From positions 98,294 through 162,293 of the forward strand of contig JBBBWG010022223.1 in assembly GCA_037176905.1 (NCBI GenBank): a stretch of 64,000 bases of DNA, given 5' to 3'. Position 1 is the first letter of the stretch; each line of letters opens with the position of its first letter. This stretch comes from Azolla pinnata. Lineage: Eukaryota; Streptophyta; Polypodiopsida; Salviniales; Salviniaceae. Made by a program: the position numbers and the translations under genes. Below are positions 23,080-35,036 of this stretch, piece by piece. The notes below the pieces were generated by a model. It was not told the DNA's origin. It ran no database searches and worked only from the letters and a program-made list of their open reading frames with translations.

Positions 23080-24695
23080 ATTCAGCGATCTGAAGGGGTC
23101 TCTTGTGATTATATCTACTTCTGACTGAAATTTCAAGCCTTGCGAGGTTACAATGCATCCTTAAATAGTGATGTTGGTGATGTTGGAGCATCCCAATTCA
23201 TGAGGGGCTGTAAATCGGAGCTTACTGATTCATTTTGCCGCACTAAGTTTGATGAGTATGGAGATGCCAAGCCATGTCCTTATTATTCTTTTGTACGAAT
23301 ATAATCAAATGACAATGCATGTACATATGAGAAATTGTAGATGGCAGTTGTGTTCTGATGGTTTTCTATGGAATCGTGGATGACTTCTCTCGTTTGTTTT
23401 CAAGGCTGTCTTCCTTTATGTTGAGGATCTCCTGTTAAGGAGCCAATGAAATGCATCCACGGCAACGATTGAATGGCAATTTGAATGATTTGGTAATCAG
23501 ATTTCAAGAATTTATCAATCTCTTACAATCTCTTACAAGAATTTATCAATCTTTTACAATCTCTTACAAGAAAGTTGGATCATCCAAACAACACCCATTC
23601 ACCATTTAACAACACTGATGTGTTTTGTATTGTGCAACAGGTGTCAAGAAGCTTCTAGGTGCTTCTGATCATATCGGATTGCAAACTTTCGTGCTGTCGC
23701 ACCTCGATAGGTCTTCAGATCCACCCGAAGCTGTTAGTGATCCTGTTTTGTGGGGTGCTTAAAGACAATGTGATTCTGCGAGCCGCAAGTTGGACAATGC
23801 ATCATCATCTCCTCCGCATTTTAACATAAAAAATATGAAGGCATGAAAGAAGGTTAATCCTTCAGAAATCCTCCAAGTGGCGCAATGCAGGTGCGAGAAG
23901 GTCATCGAATACGGATCGGAGGCGTCGATTATCAGCGTAGGAAGAAATTGCATATGGTTAGAGATTGGTAAGTGATGGGAAGGCGCACGTAAACCTTGGT
24001 ACGGCTTCTTCGATTGCCCTGTTTGTCACATGAGGCAGAGTGGTTTGGCTATGGAGTTTGCTAGCCCCTGGGTTTTACGGGCACTTTCGTTTTTGTCGTT
24101 TACTACAAACCTAAGCTTCCTTACCAGACAAACCTAAGAAGACGGTGCCACTTGTTAATCTCGCTCGCGAGTCTCCGCATCTTCTACTTCCTTTCAAATG
24201 TAACCCGAGTTCCCTTACCGAGCAAAATTTAGTTCGACTTATACCTCGAGAAAAAAAGAAAAGAAGGCTCCATGGCCGGGATCCAGAAACCCAGACTGCT
24301 GGAGTTTTCTGGGGTAAGGATCTCGATTTCTGGTTGCCGAGAAGCACGACAGCAGCACCGACGCATGTCTCGTGGAGACTCGGACCGAGAAAGGAAGAGA
24401 CGGAGAAAGGCTTCGATCACGGTTTCCCTATTTTTAAGAAAAATAAAAATAAAAATAAAACTCCTCAACTTGCTCCGATTCTGATTCTGTATTTCCCCAC
24501 CGTGACAGAGAGACAGCCAGCGATCGACCCGATCGATCGTCAGCAGCAGCGTCGGGGTTTTGCTTTGCGCGATGCAGACGTCAAAGGCCACGTGCTCTCG
24601 TGAACGGGGGCGCGAGGTGCTATCTTCTCCATGTTTCATCATCCCGAAAACAGTAGCAAGCAACTCCAGATGATCATGACATCAGTGGTGTTGCT
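23080..24695. other. Golgin 3' UTR, then an unassigned GC-richer block
   Basis: The first 250-300 bases are probably golgin 3' UTR. At 23497-23570 a short direct repeat (AATTTATCAATCT...CTCTTACAAG) occurs twice. From about 24110 to 24670 the sequence becomes GC-richer and contains a G-box-like CACGTG at 24590; open frames on both strands lack any recognisable family. It could be a first exon or promoter of an untraced transcript, but I cannot support a gene. Confidence 0.4.
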
Positions 24696-24696
24696 T

Positions 24697-25362
24697 GCAC
24701 ACACACACCATGCATAACACACACACATGCATACATACATACATGCATACATACATACATACATACATACATACAAACATGCATACATCTATAGATACAT
24801 GCATACATGCATACGTACGTACATACATGGTTCCATACGTACACACACCGACACATCCATCCACCCATACATACATGCTTAGATGCATGCATCCACACAT
24901 GCACACACATTCATACATATACAGGCACATAACATACATACATGCATCCATATATGCATACATACATCCACAGATACATACATCCACATATGCATACATA
25001 CATCCATAGATACATACATCCATATACACAGGCATACATACGTACCTACCTACCCACATGGTTCCATACGTAGACACACCGACACATCCATCCACCCATA
25101 CATACATACTTAGATGCATGCATCCACACATGCACAAACACACACCCATGCGTGCATACACACACACACATCCATATGCGTCCATCCACCCATACATACA
25201 TACTTAGATGCATGCATCCACACATGCACACACATCCATGCATGCATACACACATACAAACGCCGCACATCCATATGTGTCCATCCACCCATACATACGT
25301 ACTTAGATGCATGCATCCACGCATGCACACACATCCATGCATACACACACACATATCCATAC
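24697..25362. repeat. CATA/CACA-rich tandem region with a higher-order unit
   Basis: Tetramers CATA, CACA and CCAT make up nearly the whole stretch. A longer unit (CCATCCACCCATACATAC followed by TTAGATGCATGCATCCA) recurs near 24857, 25088, 25182 and 25281. Long open frames here (M/H/T/I-rich on +, Y/V/C/M-rich on -) are translations of the repeat. Confidence 0.9.
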
Positions 25363-26056
25363 ATACATATACGGGCATAGGCATACATGTAATGTACGCG
25401 CACATACATATACGGGCATAGGCATACATGTAATGTACGCGTACAATACATATACGGGCATAGGCATACATGTAATGTACGCGCACAATACATATACGGG
25501 CATAGGCATACATGTAATGTACGCGCACATACATATACGGGCATAGGCATACATGTAATGTACGCGCACATACGTATACGGGCATAGGCAAACATGTAAT
25601 GTACGCGCACATACATATACGGTCATAGGCATACATGTAATGTACGCGTACATACATATACGGGCATAGGCATACATGTAATGTACGCGCACATACATAT
25701 ACGGGCATAGGCATACATGTAATGTACGNNNNNNNNNNNNNNNNNNNNNNNNNNNNNNNNNNNNNNNNNNNNNNNNNNNNNNNNNNNNNNNNNNNNNNNN
25801 NNNNNNNNNNNNNNNNNNNNNNNNNNNNGGGCATAGGCATACATGTAATGTAGGGCATAGGCATACATGTAATGTACGCGTACAATACATATACGGGCAT
25901 AGGCATACATGTAATGTACGCGTACAATACATATACGGGCATAGGCATACATGTAATGTAGGGCATAGGCATACATGTAATGTAGGGCATAGGCATACAT
26001 GTAATGTACGCGTACAATACATATACGGGCATAGGCATACATGTAATGTACGCGTA
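25363..26056. repeat. 41-bp minisatellite, with a 24-bp short form and an assembly gap
   Basis: The full unit is about 41 bp: CATACATATACGGGCATAGG, then CATACATGTAATGTACGCGC and A. Variants end GCGTACAA and run 42 bp. Right of the gap several units are shortened to 24 bp (GGGCATAGGC through TGTAATGTA), making a mixed long/short array. About 8-9 units precede the gap and about 7 follow. It stops about 120 bp before the TATA box of the ITPK gene. The long minus-strand frames through it (LHVCLCPYMY-like) are not genes. Confidence 0.92.
25729..25828. other. Assembly gap of 100 N
   Basis: Exactly 100 unknown bases inside the minisatellite. The round size suggests a placeholder, so the true array length is unknown. 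Confidence 0.98.
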
Positions 26057-26080
26057 CGAAGTGCCCCTGCTGAGCTGGCG

Positions 26081-26185
26081 TGCCACGTGGCGCGTCGCCG
26101 CCGACGTGGCCGGATGAGGATGCCAGCTGGACGTGCCGCGTGTACAGCCGGATCCACCCAAGACAACAGTACACTGTATAAAAGG
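26081..26185 (+). promoter_or_regulatory. ITPK core promoter: G-box, DRE core and TATA box
   Basis: A perfect palindromic G-box CCACGTGG lies at 26083-26090, a GCCGAC (DRE/CRT core) at 26100-26105 overlapping an ACGTGGC ABRE-like site at 26104-26110, and a TATAAAAGG box at 26177-26185. The TATA box is about 180 bp before the start codon, a plausible leader length. The G-box/ABRE and DRE cores are known binding sites for bZIP and DREB factors in ABA, drought and cold responses; use here is inferred. Confidence 0.6.
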
Positions 26186-26364
26186 AAAACAATCCCAAGG
26201 TTTTCCGCTCCATCTCCGTCTCGATCTCCGTCTCCATCTCCATCTCGATCGAACCATCCTCCCTCGACACAGCAGAGAGATCCCGTCGTCCGTTTAGGGT
26301 CAGGTTTCGCCTCAAACTGCTAGCTTGGCGTTGCATCCATCGCCTGCCGGATCTCACCTTCCTC

Positions 26365-29300
26365 ATGAACCGCAACACCAGCCCCCCCCTCGATCCCAAC
26401 CTAGAGCCGCATGCGCTCCCTAGCTCCCTCCCCCTTCAGGCAGCTCGCTGCTCCGGCAGCCCCGAAACGGCTTCGTTCGCCCCCCCAAGGAGCCCCGGAT
26501 CCGATCATCAGGACTGGCCCGAGGCCGACCCCGACCCCCCCGAAGATTATCTCTCCAAGGAAAGAAGATCGAAGAACGAAGGAGGAGGAGGTCACAGGAA
26601 TGCAAAGGTTGTCGTCGGATATGCTCTCACGTCCAAGAAAGTGAAGAGCTTTCTGAAACCTAAGCTCCAGGTTCTTGCCAGGTATGCTTGTTCTGGAAAA
26701 TGTAGAGGGGGAGAATAAGCACTGTAATTTTTTTGGCATGCGGGTACACGGTTAGGAAAGGGAGATCAGTTATGTTCATCAGAAACATCAAGCTTGAATC
26801 ATTAATAAACAGGCTTGCCAAGGTTCTGAATGCTCGAATTCTAATTAACACCTAGTCATATGAATGATTGGAAATCGGTTTGTTCTTGCTGCGGGAACGA
26901 TTGATATTCTATCATTTTGGCTTCAGATGGATTCTTCTATTTGTTTCTAGAAGTAATTGTCTTGTGCTAATTTGGCCCATTGCATTATCAAAACGTAATA
27001 TTTTGCGCAAATGTCAGGCAGCATTTTGGAAAGGATGGTAGTGTAGGTCGTTCTTTCATAGATTTCTCTGAATTGTACGTAGTTTGATTGCAATAACTGG
27101 TGAATGTGATGCGTACTGATATTTTATTTGGCTTAAATGAGACAATTCTTTACCAAGTCTTCGTATTTCGGTTTGTTTTATGCATAAAGAGCTCTATTTG
27201 AAATTCTAGAAAATATCAATAATTTTCCATTGTTAGCTGGCAGGAGGTAATTCACAATTGGCACAACTATGATGCAAACATTATATTAAACAGAATTACA
27301 TCCATGATGTTTAACTGAATGCCACTATACTCTCGAAAATATTCAGTCACTATCATCCGAGAGAAAGGGATAATTCAAATTGACATAAAAATGGTGTAAA
27401 TTTGTGATCCCAAACTCAGTGCTTGAGAAATTGCAAAAAATTGAAAATTTCACGTAATGACCTGAGGCCAAGTGAATCATTTTGTGCTAAGTATGATAGA
27501 TGTGTATTGAATGTTCATAACAAATGCCAAACTATGGACATTTCAGGTTTTTTCACCTAACTGATGATTTTCTATTGAATGGTGCTTTGTATATTAACTT
27601 CAGCAGCATAAACACCAAATCATAAAATATATACATCTTTTTGTTGCATGCCTATACTATTGGTCATTTAACTAGTTATGAAAATACCAGTGCTTGCCTT
27701 ACTTATGTTTTTTTTTTGTTGATATTGCTAGGGACAAAGGCATAACATTTGTTGCTATTGACTGTAACTGGCCTCTCGTAGACCAAGGCCCTTTTCATGT
27801 CATTTTACATAAGGTGATCCTTTTTTATAATTATTTCATAATTTCTTGTGCAGTTTTGATCCAGCTTATGACTATTCTTTTCTGTCTGCAGATATCTGGG
27901 AAGGAGTGGGGGTTACAATTGGAGGTGAGAGTTGCTGGTAATTATCATTTGTGAACTGTTACGATGTGAATAATGAACAAAGGTTTCTGTATGGTAGTCA
28001 TAAACATCATGAAGGGAACAAATCTAACATATTTATTTGCTGAAATCTGGGAAGCACTCAGGATCGACTCTAAAAAGCCCAACTTTGACTGCTCAAATCA
28101 TGATATCTTGCATGCTTGCTCTTATGGAGAATCTACAAAATGGATTTTGAGAAAAATGCAAATATTAAGTCCATCTATATATAATATGGTTATCTGAAAT
28201 TTACTATATGTTGTGACATGTACATCTTGAATAAGATATCTTGTATCTACCAAGGTGGTCATTTATGTATTGTGATTCCTGTGAAGATCAGGGAATTATT
28301 AATCTCATAACATCTCTTTTTCTAGGAGTTCAAAAGAAAATATCCGGACGTTATTGTCTTGGATCCTCCAGATGCAATTCAACATGTTAGAAACCGGCAG
28401 TCTATGCTTGAGGAGGTTTCACAACTCAAACTTCGTAGTTGTGGAGGTTCAATGCTTTCCTTTTCCTTGATTTGTCCAATATACATTGCTGATGTATTTA
28501 AAATGAACTTAATGGGACACTATATTCTCCAGGTCTGGTAGATGTTCCAAGACAATTAGTGGTAACAGGTGATCCTTCCACCATTCCAAGCATTGTTGCA
28601 AAGGCGGGATTGAAGCTTCCACTTGGTAACATATGAAGTTTTAACCACCTCTTATGTCATCTCTGTGATTATAACCTGAGTTTGCTGGTTTTTTTTTTGT
28701 CATTCACAGTTGTAAAGCCTCTTGTCGCAGAATCCCACACATTATTCCTTGCTTATGATGAGACAAGCCTTGCAGAGCTTCACCCACCCTTGGTGCTACA
28801 GGAATTTGTAAATCATGGTAAGCTTTTGGGTTCTTCAGCATCTTTCTCTTGCGTGGTGATTGATCCCTCTTAATTTCCTTCCATTCGTTTCTGGTTTTTC
28901 TTGCAGGGGGAGTTTTATTCAAGGTCTTTGTGGTTGGTGATTCTATGAGAGTAGTGAGAAGGTTCTCGCTGCCAGATGTTGATTTGAAAGTAGGGAATAA
29001 TGGCGTAATGCCTTTTCCTCGGGTATCAAATGCGGCAGCAACAGCTGAGAATGCAGATTTGGACCCAGAAGTTGCTGGTAAATTAACCTGATTGGTTTCT
29101 ATGCTGTAGAGATTACCTTTTTATGTCACTTAGGTAAGTTTGTTCTTTTGCGTACAGAGTTACCCCCATGGGAGCTTTTGAATTCTCTTTCGAAGGAGTT
29201 GAGACATCGTTTGGTATAATGCTATATTTAATGGTACATTTTGGCATTGCTGAATGCTTTATCATTGTACAATTGGCTTATATTTTTAAGCATTGATTTG

Positions 29301-29603
29301 TCAGGGTTTAAGGCTTTTCAACATGGATATCATCCGTGAAGCGGGATCGCAGAATCATTATTATGTCATCGATATAAACTACTTTCCAGGTTTTTGTTGT
29401 CCCCTTGATATCTACACAGAATGTGGAAATCAAAGAACGTATGTATACCAACCTTTTCTATTTTGGTCCCAGGTTTTGGTAAAATGCCAGACTTCGAATA
29501 TGTGTTCATTGACTTTCTGTTAAAGCTTAGCCGCAAGACAGACAAGCTATGCTCAGGTATACCTCGTTTAGAGGATACTGTACAACATATGTCTGACAAG
29601 TGA
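26365..29603 (+). CDS. ITPK: Inositol-tetrakisphosphate 1-kinase (ITPK)
   Basis: Ten exons: 26365-26681, 27732-27813, 27892-27924, 28326-28446, 28533-28625, 28710-28817, 28907-29077, 29158-29213, 29305-29389 and 29473-29603, giving 1197 nt and 398 aa; all introns are GT-AG and in phase. The enzyme is an ATP-grasp kinase that phosphorylates inositol tri-, tetrakis- and in plants hexakisphosphate, feeding phytate and inositol pyrophosphate synthesis. Family marks are VVVGYALTSKKV at residue about 82, LVVKPLVAESH, LQEFVNHGGVLFKVFVVGD, and metal/ATP-binding DIIREAG with YYVIDINYFPGFGKMP. The core from residue 81 is about 318 aa, the normal size of ITPK1/3-type enzymes. The first 80 residues, rich in Pro, Ser and acidic residues, are an extension; the next in-frame ATG lies inside the core, so this start is preferred. 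Confidence 0.94.
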
Positions 29604-29925
29604 AACAACATTATATCATGGAATTATCACAGAAAGCAGCACAGAGATGAACCCTACTGTTGTATTATTCTTGTGTAAATGATGCTATGTATATATATAT
29701 ATATATTCCTTGAGTACTTGTCAATGGTTTTGCTACGCTAAATGTTCATTCGAGTCCAATGTGTACTCTTCCCCAGCCATGCTTGCAAATGGTTCAGCGA
29801 AAAGAAACCATGAATGGAAAATAACTTGAAATTTTCAAATTATAGTTATTTTATGAGACTTGAGATGATCCCTGAACAACTGTTATATCTCAACGCTATT
29901 ACTTGTTATTATAATATCCAACAAA
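29604..29925. other. ITPK 3' flank
   Basis: AT-rich 3' UTR and spacer with a short (TA)n run at 29689-29706. No gene is seen before the 188-bp array begins. Confidence 0.6.
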
Positions 29926-30408
29926 GAGAGGTTTGACATACATGAGGAAGGGAGAAGAGTGACCCCTTACATAAAAAAGCTCATAGCTTCGTCATATGGT
30001 TTCAAATATTCGTGTTCAAACACTCGAATAAAAGCTAGCAACGTAAGGTATTGTAAGGACCAAAAAAATTTCAATTTTGAAATCGAGAGCAAGAGGTACC
30101 AATGAAAAACTAAAGTTCTAACATGGATGAGGAGGGGACACAAAAGAACAACTGGTTATATAAAAAAGCTCATAACTTCGTCGTACGATATCGGATTTAA
30201 GAGTTCAAATATTTCAATCAAAGCTAGCGATGTAGCCTATCATATAGATAGAAAAAATTTTAATTATAAAACCCAGGCCGAGAGATACGAAAGAAATAGT
30301 AAAGGCTTGACATAGATGAGAAAGGGATAGAAAAGAACGATCCCTTGCGTCAAAAAGCTCATAGCTTCGTCATATGATTTCGGATTTTCGAGTTCAGGTA
30401 CTTGAATC

Positions 30409-30748
30409 ATGGGGAGGTCGAATGACTGCGGCCACGTCAATCCGCTTCTTTTCTTGTTGGGCCGCTAGCAAAGCAATTGTCTAGCTTCTGCTACCAACTC
30501 CCCCGCCGTCTGACTTTACTGTAGCCGATAAGTAGCGTTAATCGTCTTCATCGCGCTGATGAAGTAGCGGGTTCATCCACCACCTTGGCTTGGTTCTTCC
30601 CCGCAAGCAAGCAACTTCCGCCGTATTCTCTCGGGCGGCGGGCGTGTACTGCGCAAATCCCGGGACCAAATAAACCGGTTACGTGAAATGCTCCAAAAGC
30701 AAAACAAAGTACTCCTGAAAGGAATAAGTGAATCCCAAATATTTTGGG
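30409..30748. mobile_element. Unclassified insertion of about 340 bp in the inverted array
   Basis: The spacing between two left-arm copies rises from 188 to about 530 bp. The extra segment is GC-richer than the array and unrelated to its unit. TGAATC occurs at both ends (30403-30408 and 30729-30734) and could be a target-site duplication. A CCCAAATATTTTGGG palindrome sits at the right end. No transposon protein or known terminal repeat is recognisable. Confidence 0.4.
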
Positions 30749-32195
30749 TAATAGCGACGTAGGCTATCATATTGACCAAAAAAATTTCAATTTCGAAACT
30801 GAGGGCGACAAATATGAAGGAAAAAGTAAAGGTTTAACATGGATGTAAAAGGGACACATAAGACTGACCGCTTGCATCAAAAAGCTCCTAGCTTCGTCGT
30901 ATCATATCGGATTTAACAGCTCCAATACTAAACTAAAAGGTAACGATGTAGGCTATCATGTGCACATAAAAAATCTCAATTCTGAAACTCAAGGCAAGAG
31001 GTACGAAGGAATCAGTCGTTTCTCGCGCCCTGAGTTTTAAAATCCAAACTTCTTTGTGCCATATGATAACTTGTTGTGAGGGCTTCTATTTAAGAGTTTG
31101 AGCTCTGAAATCAAATATCACACGAGGGAGTTACGAGCTTTTTGGTGAAGGTAGTCACCCTAGTCGGTCCCTTCCTTAGTTCTGATACATCTTTACTTTT
31201 TAAGCTATTTCTGTCCCCTGGAGTTTCAAATTCAAACTTTTTTGTGCCATATGATAGCTTGTTGCAATGGCTTCGACTCAAGATTTTGAGCTTTGAAATC
31301 CGATATCACACGAGGGAGCTATGAGCTGAAAGGTGAAGGCAATCGCCGAGGTTGGTCCTTTCCTTAGTTCTGACACATCTTTACTTTTTCAGTCGTTTCT
31401 CTCGCCCTGAGTTTTAAATTTCAAACATTGTTCTGTCATATGATAAATTGCTATGAGGACTTCGATTGAAGGTTTTGAGCTTTGAAATCCGATATCACAC
31501 GAGGGAGCTATGAACTTTTTGGTGAAGGCAATCGCCTTGGTCGGTCCGTTCCTCAGTTCTGACACATCTTTACTTTTTCAACAGTTTATCTCACCCTGAG
31601 TTTCAAAATTTTAAACTTTTTAGTGTCATATAATAGTTTACTGCAAGGGCTTCGATTGAAGGTTTTGAACTTTGAAATCCGATATCACACAAGGGAACTA
31701 TGAACTTTTTGGTGAAGGCCATCGCCTTGGTCAGTCCGTTTCTCAGTTCTGACACATCTTTACTTTTTCAACCGTTTATCTCACCTTGAGTTTCAAAATT
31801 TTAAACTTTTTAGTGTCATATAATAGCTTACTGCAAGGGCTTCGATTGAAGGTTTTTCAGTTCTGACACATCTTTACTTTTTCAACCGTTTATCTCACCC
31901 TGAGTTTCAAAATTTTAAACTTTTTAGTGTCATATAATAACTTACTGCAAGGGCTTCGATTCAACGGTTTAAGCTTTGAAATCCGATATAACTCGAGGGA
32001 GATACGAGCTTTTTGATGAAGGTAGTCGCCCTGGTTGGTCCTTTCTTTAGTTCTAACACGTCTTTACTTTTTAAGCCATTTCTCTCACACTTATTTTTAA
32101 AATTCAAACTTTTTTCTGTCATATGATAGTTTGATGCAAGGGCTTCAATTCAAGGGTTTGAGCTTTGAAATCCAATATCACATGAGGGAGTTATG

Positions 32196-32291
32196 AGCTT
32201 TTTAGTAAAGGTAATCGCCCTAGTCACATGAACATTTTAGTAAAGGTAATCGCCCTGGTCACATGAACTTTTTAGTAAAGGTAATCGCTAT
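32196..32291. repeat. Short 36-bp reiteration inside one 188-bp unit
   Basis: The segment CACATGAACATTTTAGTAAAG with GTAATCGCC is repeated, so that TTTTAGTAAAGGTAATCGC appears three times within one unit. It looks like a local slippage or unequal-exchange event. Confidence 0.8.
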
Positions 32292-33410
32292 GGTCGGTCC
32301 CTTCCTTAGTTCTGACACCTCTTTACTTTTTCAGCCGTTTCTCTTGCCTAAATTTAAAAATTCAAACATTTTTGTGGCATATGATAGCTTGTTGCGAGGG
32401 TTTTTTATTCAAGGGTTTCAGCTCTAAAATCCGATATCACATGAGGGAGCTATGAGCTTTTTGCTGAAGGTAGTTGCCCTGGTCGATCTTTTCCTCAGTT
32501 TTGAGAGAGGCCTAGTTTTTCAGTCGTTTCTCTCGCTACGAGTTTCAAAAAACAAGTTTTTCGATGACATATGATAGTTTACTGTGAAGGTTTTGATTCA
32601 AGGGTTTGCTCTTTGAAATCCGATATCACACGAGGGAGCTATGAGCTTTTTGCTGAAGGCAGTCGCCCTGGCCGATCCCTTCCTCAATTTTGAGAGAGAT
32701 CAGTTTTTAAGCCGTTTCTCTCACTTTGAGTTTCAAAAAACAAGATTTTCGGTGACATATGATAGTTTAATGTGAGGGGCTTCGATTCAAGAGTCTAAAC
32801 TCTAAAATCCGATATCACACGAGGAAACTATGAGTTTTTTTATGAAGGTAGTCACCCTTGTGTGTCCCATCCTCCTCTCTGACATGCCTTTACTTTTTCA
32901 TTCGTATCTCTCACCGTGAGTTGTAAATTTGAATATTTTTTGTAGCATATGATAGCGTACTGTGATAACTTTGATTTAAGTGTTTGAATTTTAAAATCCA
33001 ATATCACTCGACGAAACTATGAGCTTTTTATGAAGGCAGTCGCATGTATATGTCCGTTTTTAATCTCTGACACATCGTTACTTCTTCATTCATATCTCTC
33101 GCCGTGAGTTTCAAATTTGAATATTTTTTGTATCATATGATAGCGTACTGCGATGACTTTGATTCACCTATTTGAACTCTGAAATCCGATATTATAATAG
33201 GAAACTATAAGCTTTTTGATGCACCAGCCGCCCTTGTCTGTCCCTACATGATTTATGCCACAACTTTACTTTTTCCTTTATGTCTCTAGCCCTGGATTTC
33301 AAATTTTAGATCTGGAAAGCCCATATATCATAGCCTATTTCGTTAGTTTTGATTGACCTATTTGAACTCTCAAATCAAATGTAATACGAGGAAGGTATAC
33401 GTACATCTTC

Positions 33411-35036
33411 GACAAAAAGCATTATTGACAGATAATATTTTTCCATACTAATGGATTCTTATATGGATACAAAAATATGCTCCGGTGTGTATCATTCCAT
33501 ACTACTTAGATCGCCGAACCTCTGCACAACCTCCATAGCGCAGATCTAATGATACACACATTGGACGATTCTATGAGCGAGTTTTGTCGCTTCTTTTATA
33601 CCATGAGATAGCAATAATCCGGATGCGGTAGCTGCCAGCATTCAAGTTGGTACTGCTAGAAAATGGATCCCTTTGTCTCGAGGTAAGTACAAACAGACGG
33701 GTTCCATGGACGAATTAATCGCATAAACAACACTTACACTCATGGGAGCAGTTGTTAGATCGAATCATGCCGATGGACCCGAGAACTGAGCAGACAAATA
33801 AAAGAAGTGGGTCTGACCTGTATTGAGAGCTGTGCTTGGCATGAAGATTTGATTTGTTAGTGCTTGGCATGAAGAATTTCCAGCCATGGTCATGGACAAG
33901 TGTCAAGACAAGAATGACAGATCAGCAAACAGAAAGCATTGTTAAGTGAAATGAAATGGAAATGGAGATGGAGATGGAGATGGAAATGGAGATGGAGATG
34001 GAGATGGAGATGGGCACACACATTATTGATGGATATGGATTTGGAGTGATGCTTTCTGCGGCAGAATTCAAGCAGGAAATTCCTTTTGCCTTTTCTTTCT
34101 CCGCAGGATCTTCTTGCTCCACACCGCCATATCTTCCGCGTGTGCCTGTTTGTCTGTATGAAGACATGAGAAAAGAGAGAGAGAGAGAGAGAGAGAGGAG
34201 CAGAGCAGAGCTCAGCAGCCATGGCTTTTGCTTCCATTCATGCGTTGCTATTCCGGGCCCAAGTGACTAGCCTCTCATCATTCGGGTAAAACGTCTTCTT
34301 CTTCTTCTTCTTCTTCTTCTTCTTCTCCTTTCGAAGACGAATTTTGGGTCATTTCTTTCTTTCCAGTCGTCTGTCTATGTGTGTGAGAAGTTTGGCTATG
34401 GCGCCGATCATTGCGGTGTCGAATCTGCACAAGGGTTCCCCCCCGTGATCATCATTTAAAAAGATTGTGTTCCTTGAATTAAGATGCTGGGAGCCTCCAT
34501 TTTCTTGACTTGCCCCTCCTGATCTGACCATTTGGGAAATGAGACTATCGTTTTTCTTGTCAGTTGACGGTGCCCAAAACCTCTATTTCTTGATTTGGCC
34601 GCCTCCTCGTCGTCATCATAAAAGGATTCTCCACTTCTTGAATTAAACATGATCAAAAGCCCCTATTTCTCTCGCCTCCTGATCTGATCCATCGAAAGCA
34701 AACTGATCTTTTTTCTTGAATGGAACATATGATCAAAGTCTTTATCCATTTGAAGACACCCTGCTGTTTGTTTTGCGATTGATTCACAAGACATGCTGTT
34801 CTCCATGGGGAATCTCCCATGTGAGCCTTGATCCGTTGGAGAATATCTACAGCAAGAAAGCAGGATAAAAGGATTACTGGCTTTTCAGATAGAACAAGTG
34901 GTTTGGAATTCAGGCAGGGCCTTTATTCAGGTTTCTAATTGGAATAGCCTACCGTCATTGATTCGATATCATTTCAGGATAGGACGGCCACTAGATTCCA
35001 GAAAAGAGTATGCACATACATAACTTGGCAGAACAT
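33411..35036. other. Intergenic with microsatellites; 5' flank of myosin-binding gene
   Basis: Holds a GGAGAT/GGAAAT hexamer run (33953-34012), a GA run (34169-34196) and a TTC run (34290-34325). Open frames are short or repeat-driven. The right end is the probable promoter and leader of the myosin-binding protein gene. Confidence 0.6.

Larger units (their letters stand above)
29926..33410. repeat. About 188-bp tandem array arranged as a large inverted repeat
   Basis: From about 31015 to 33410 roughly 12 tandem copies of a unit close to 188 bp follow one another. The marker ATCACACGAGGGAGCTATGA recurs with spacing of 186-191 bp at about 31116, 31303, 31491, 31682, 31984, 32174, 32434, 32622, 32812, 33001 and 33187. 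From about 29926 to 31010 four more diverged copies lie in the opposite orientation: AAAAAGCTCATAGCTTCGTC at about 29974, 30163, 30352 and 30880 is the reverse complement of the marker region. The switch is near 31013. No copy has coding potential. The unit type is not one I can name. Confidence 0.88.

Noticed and set aside
24145-24663. Overlapping frames on both strands of 144-152 codons
   Set aside because: No family, no splice logic and frames on both strands; kept only as an unassigned block.
25046-26399. Minus-strand frames of 258-403 codons across the minisatellite and the gap
   Set aside because: They consist of repeat translation (LHVCLCPYMY) and unknown residues from the N gap, and run antisense to the ITPK promoter.
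30409-30748. A named LTR or DNA transposon
   Set aside because: No terminal repeats, enzyme motifs or primer site are recognisable, so I leave it unclassified.
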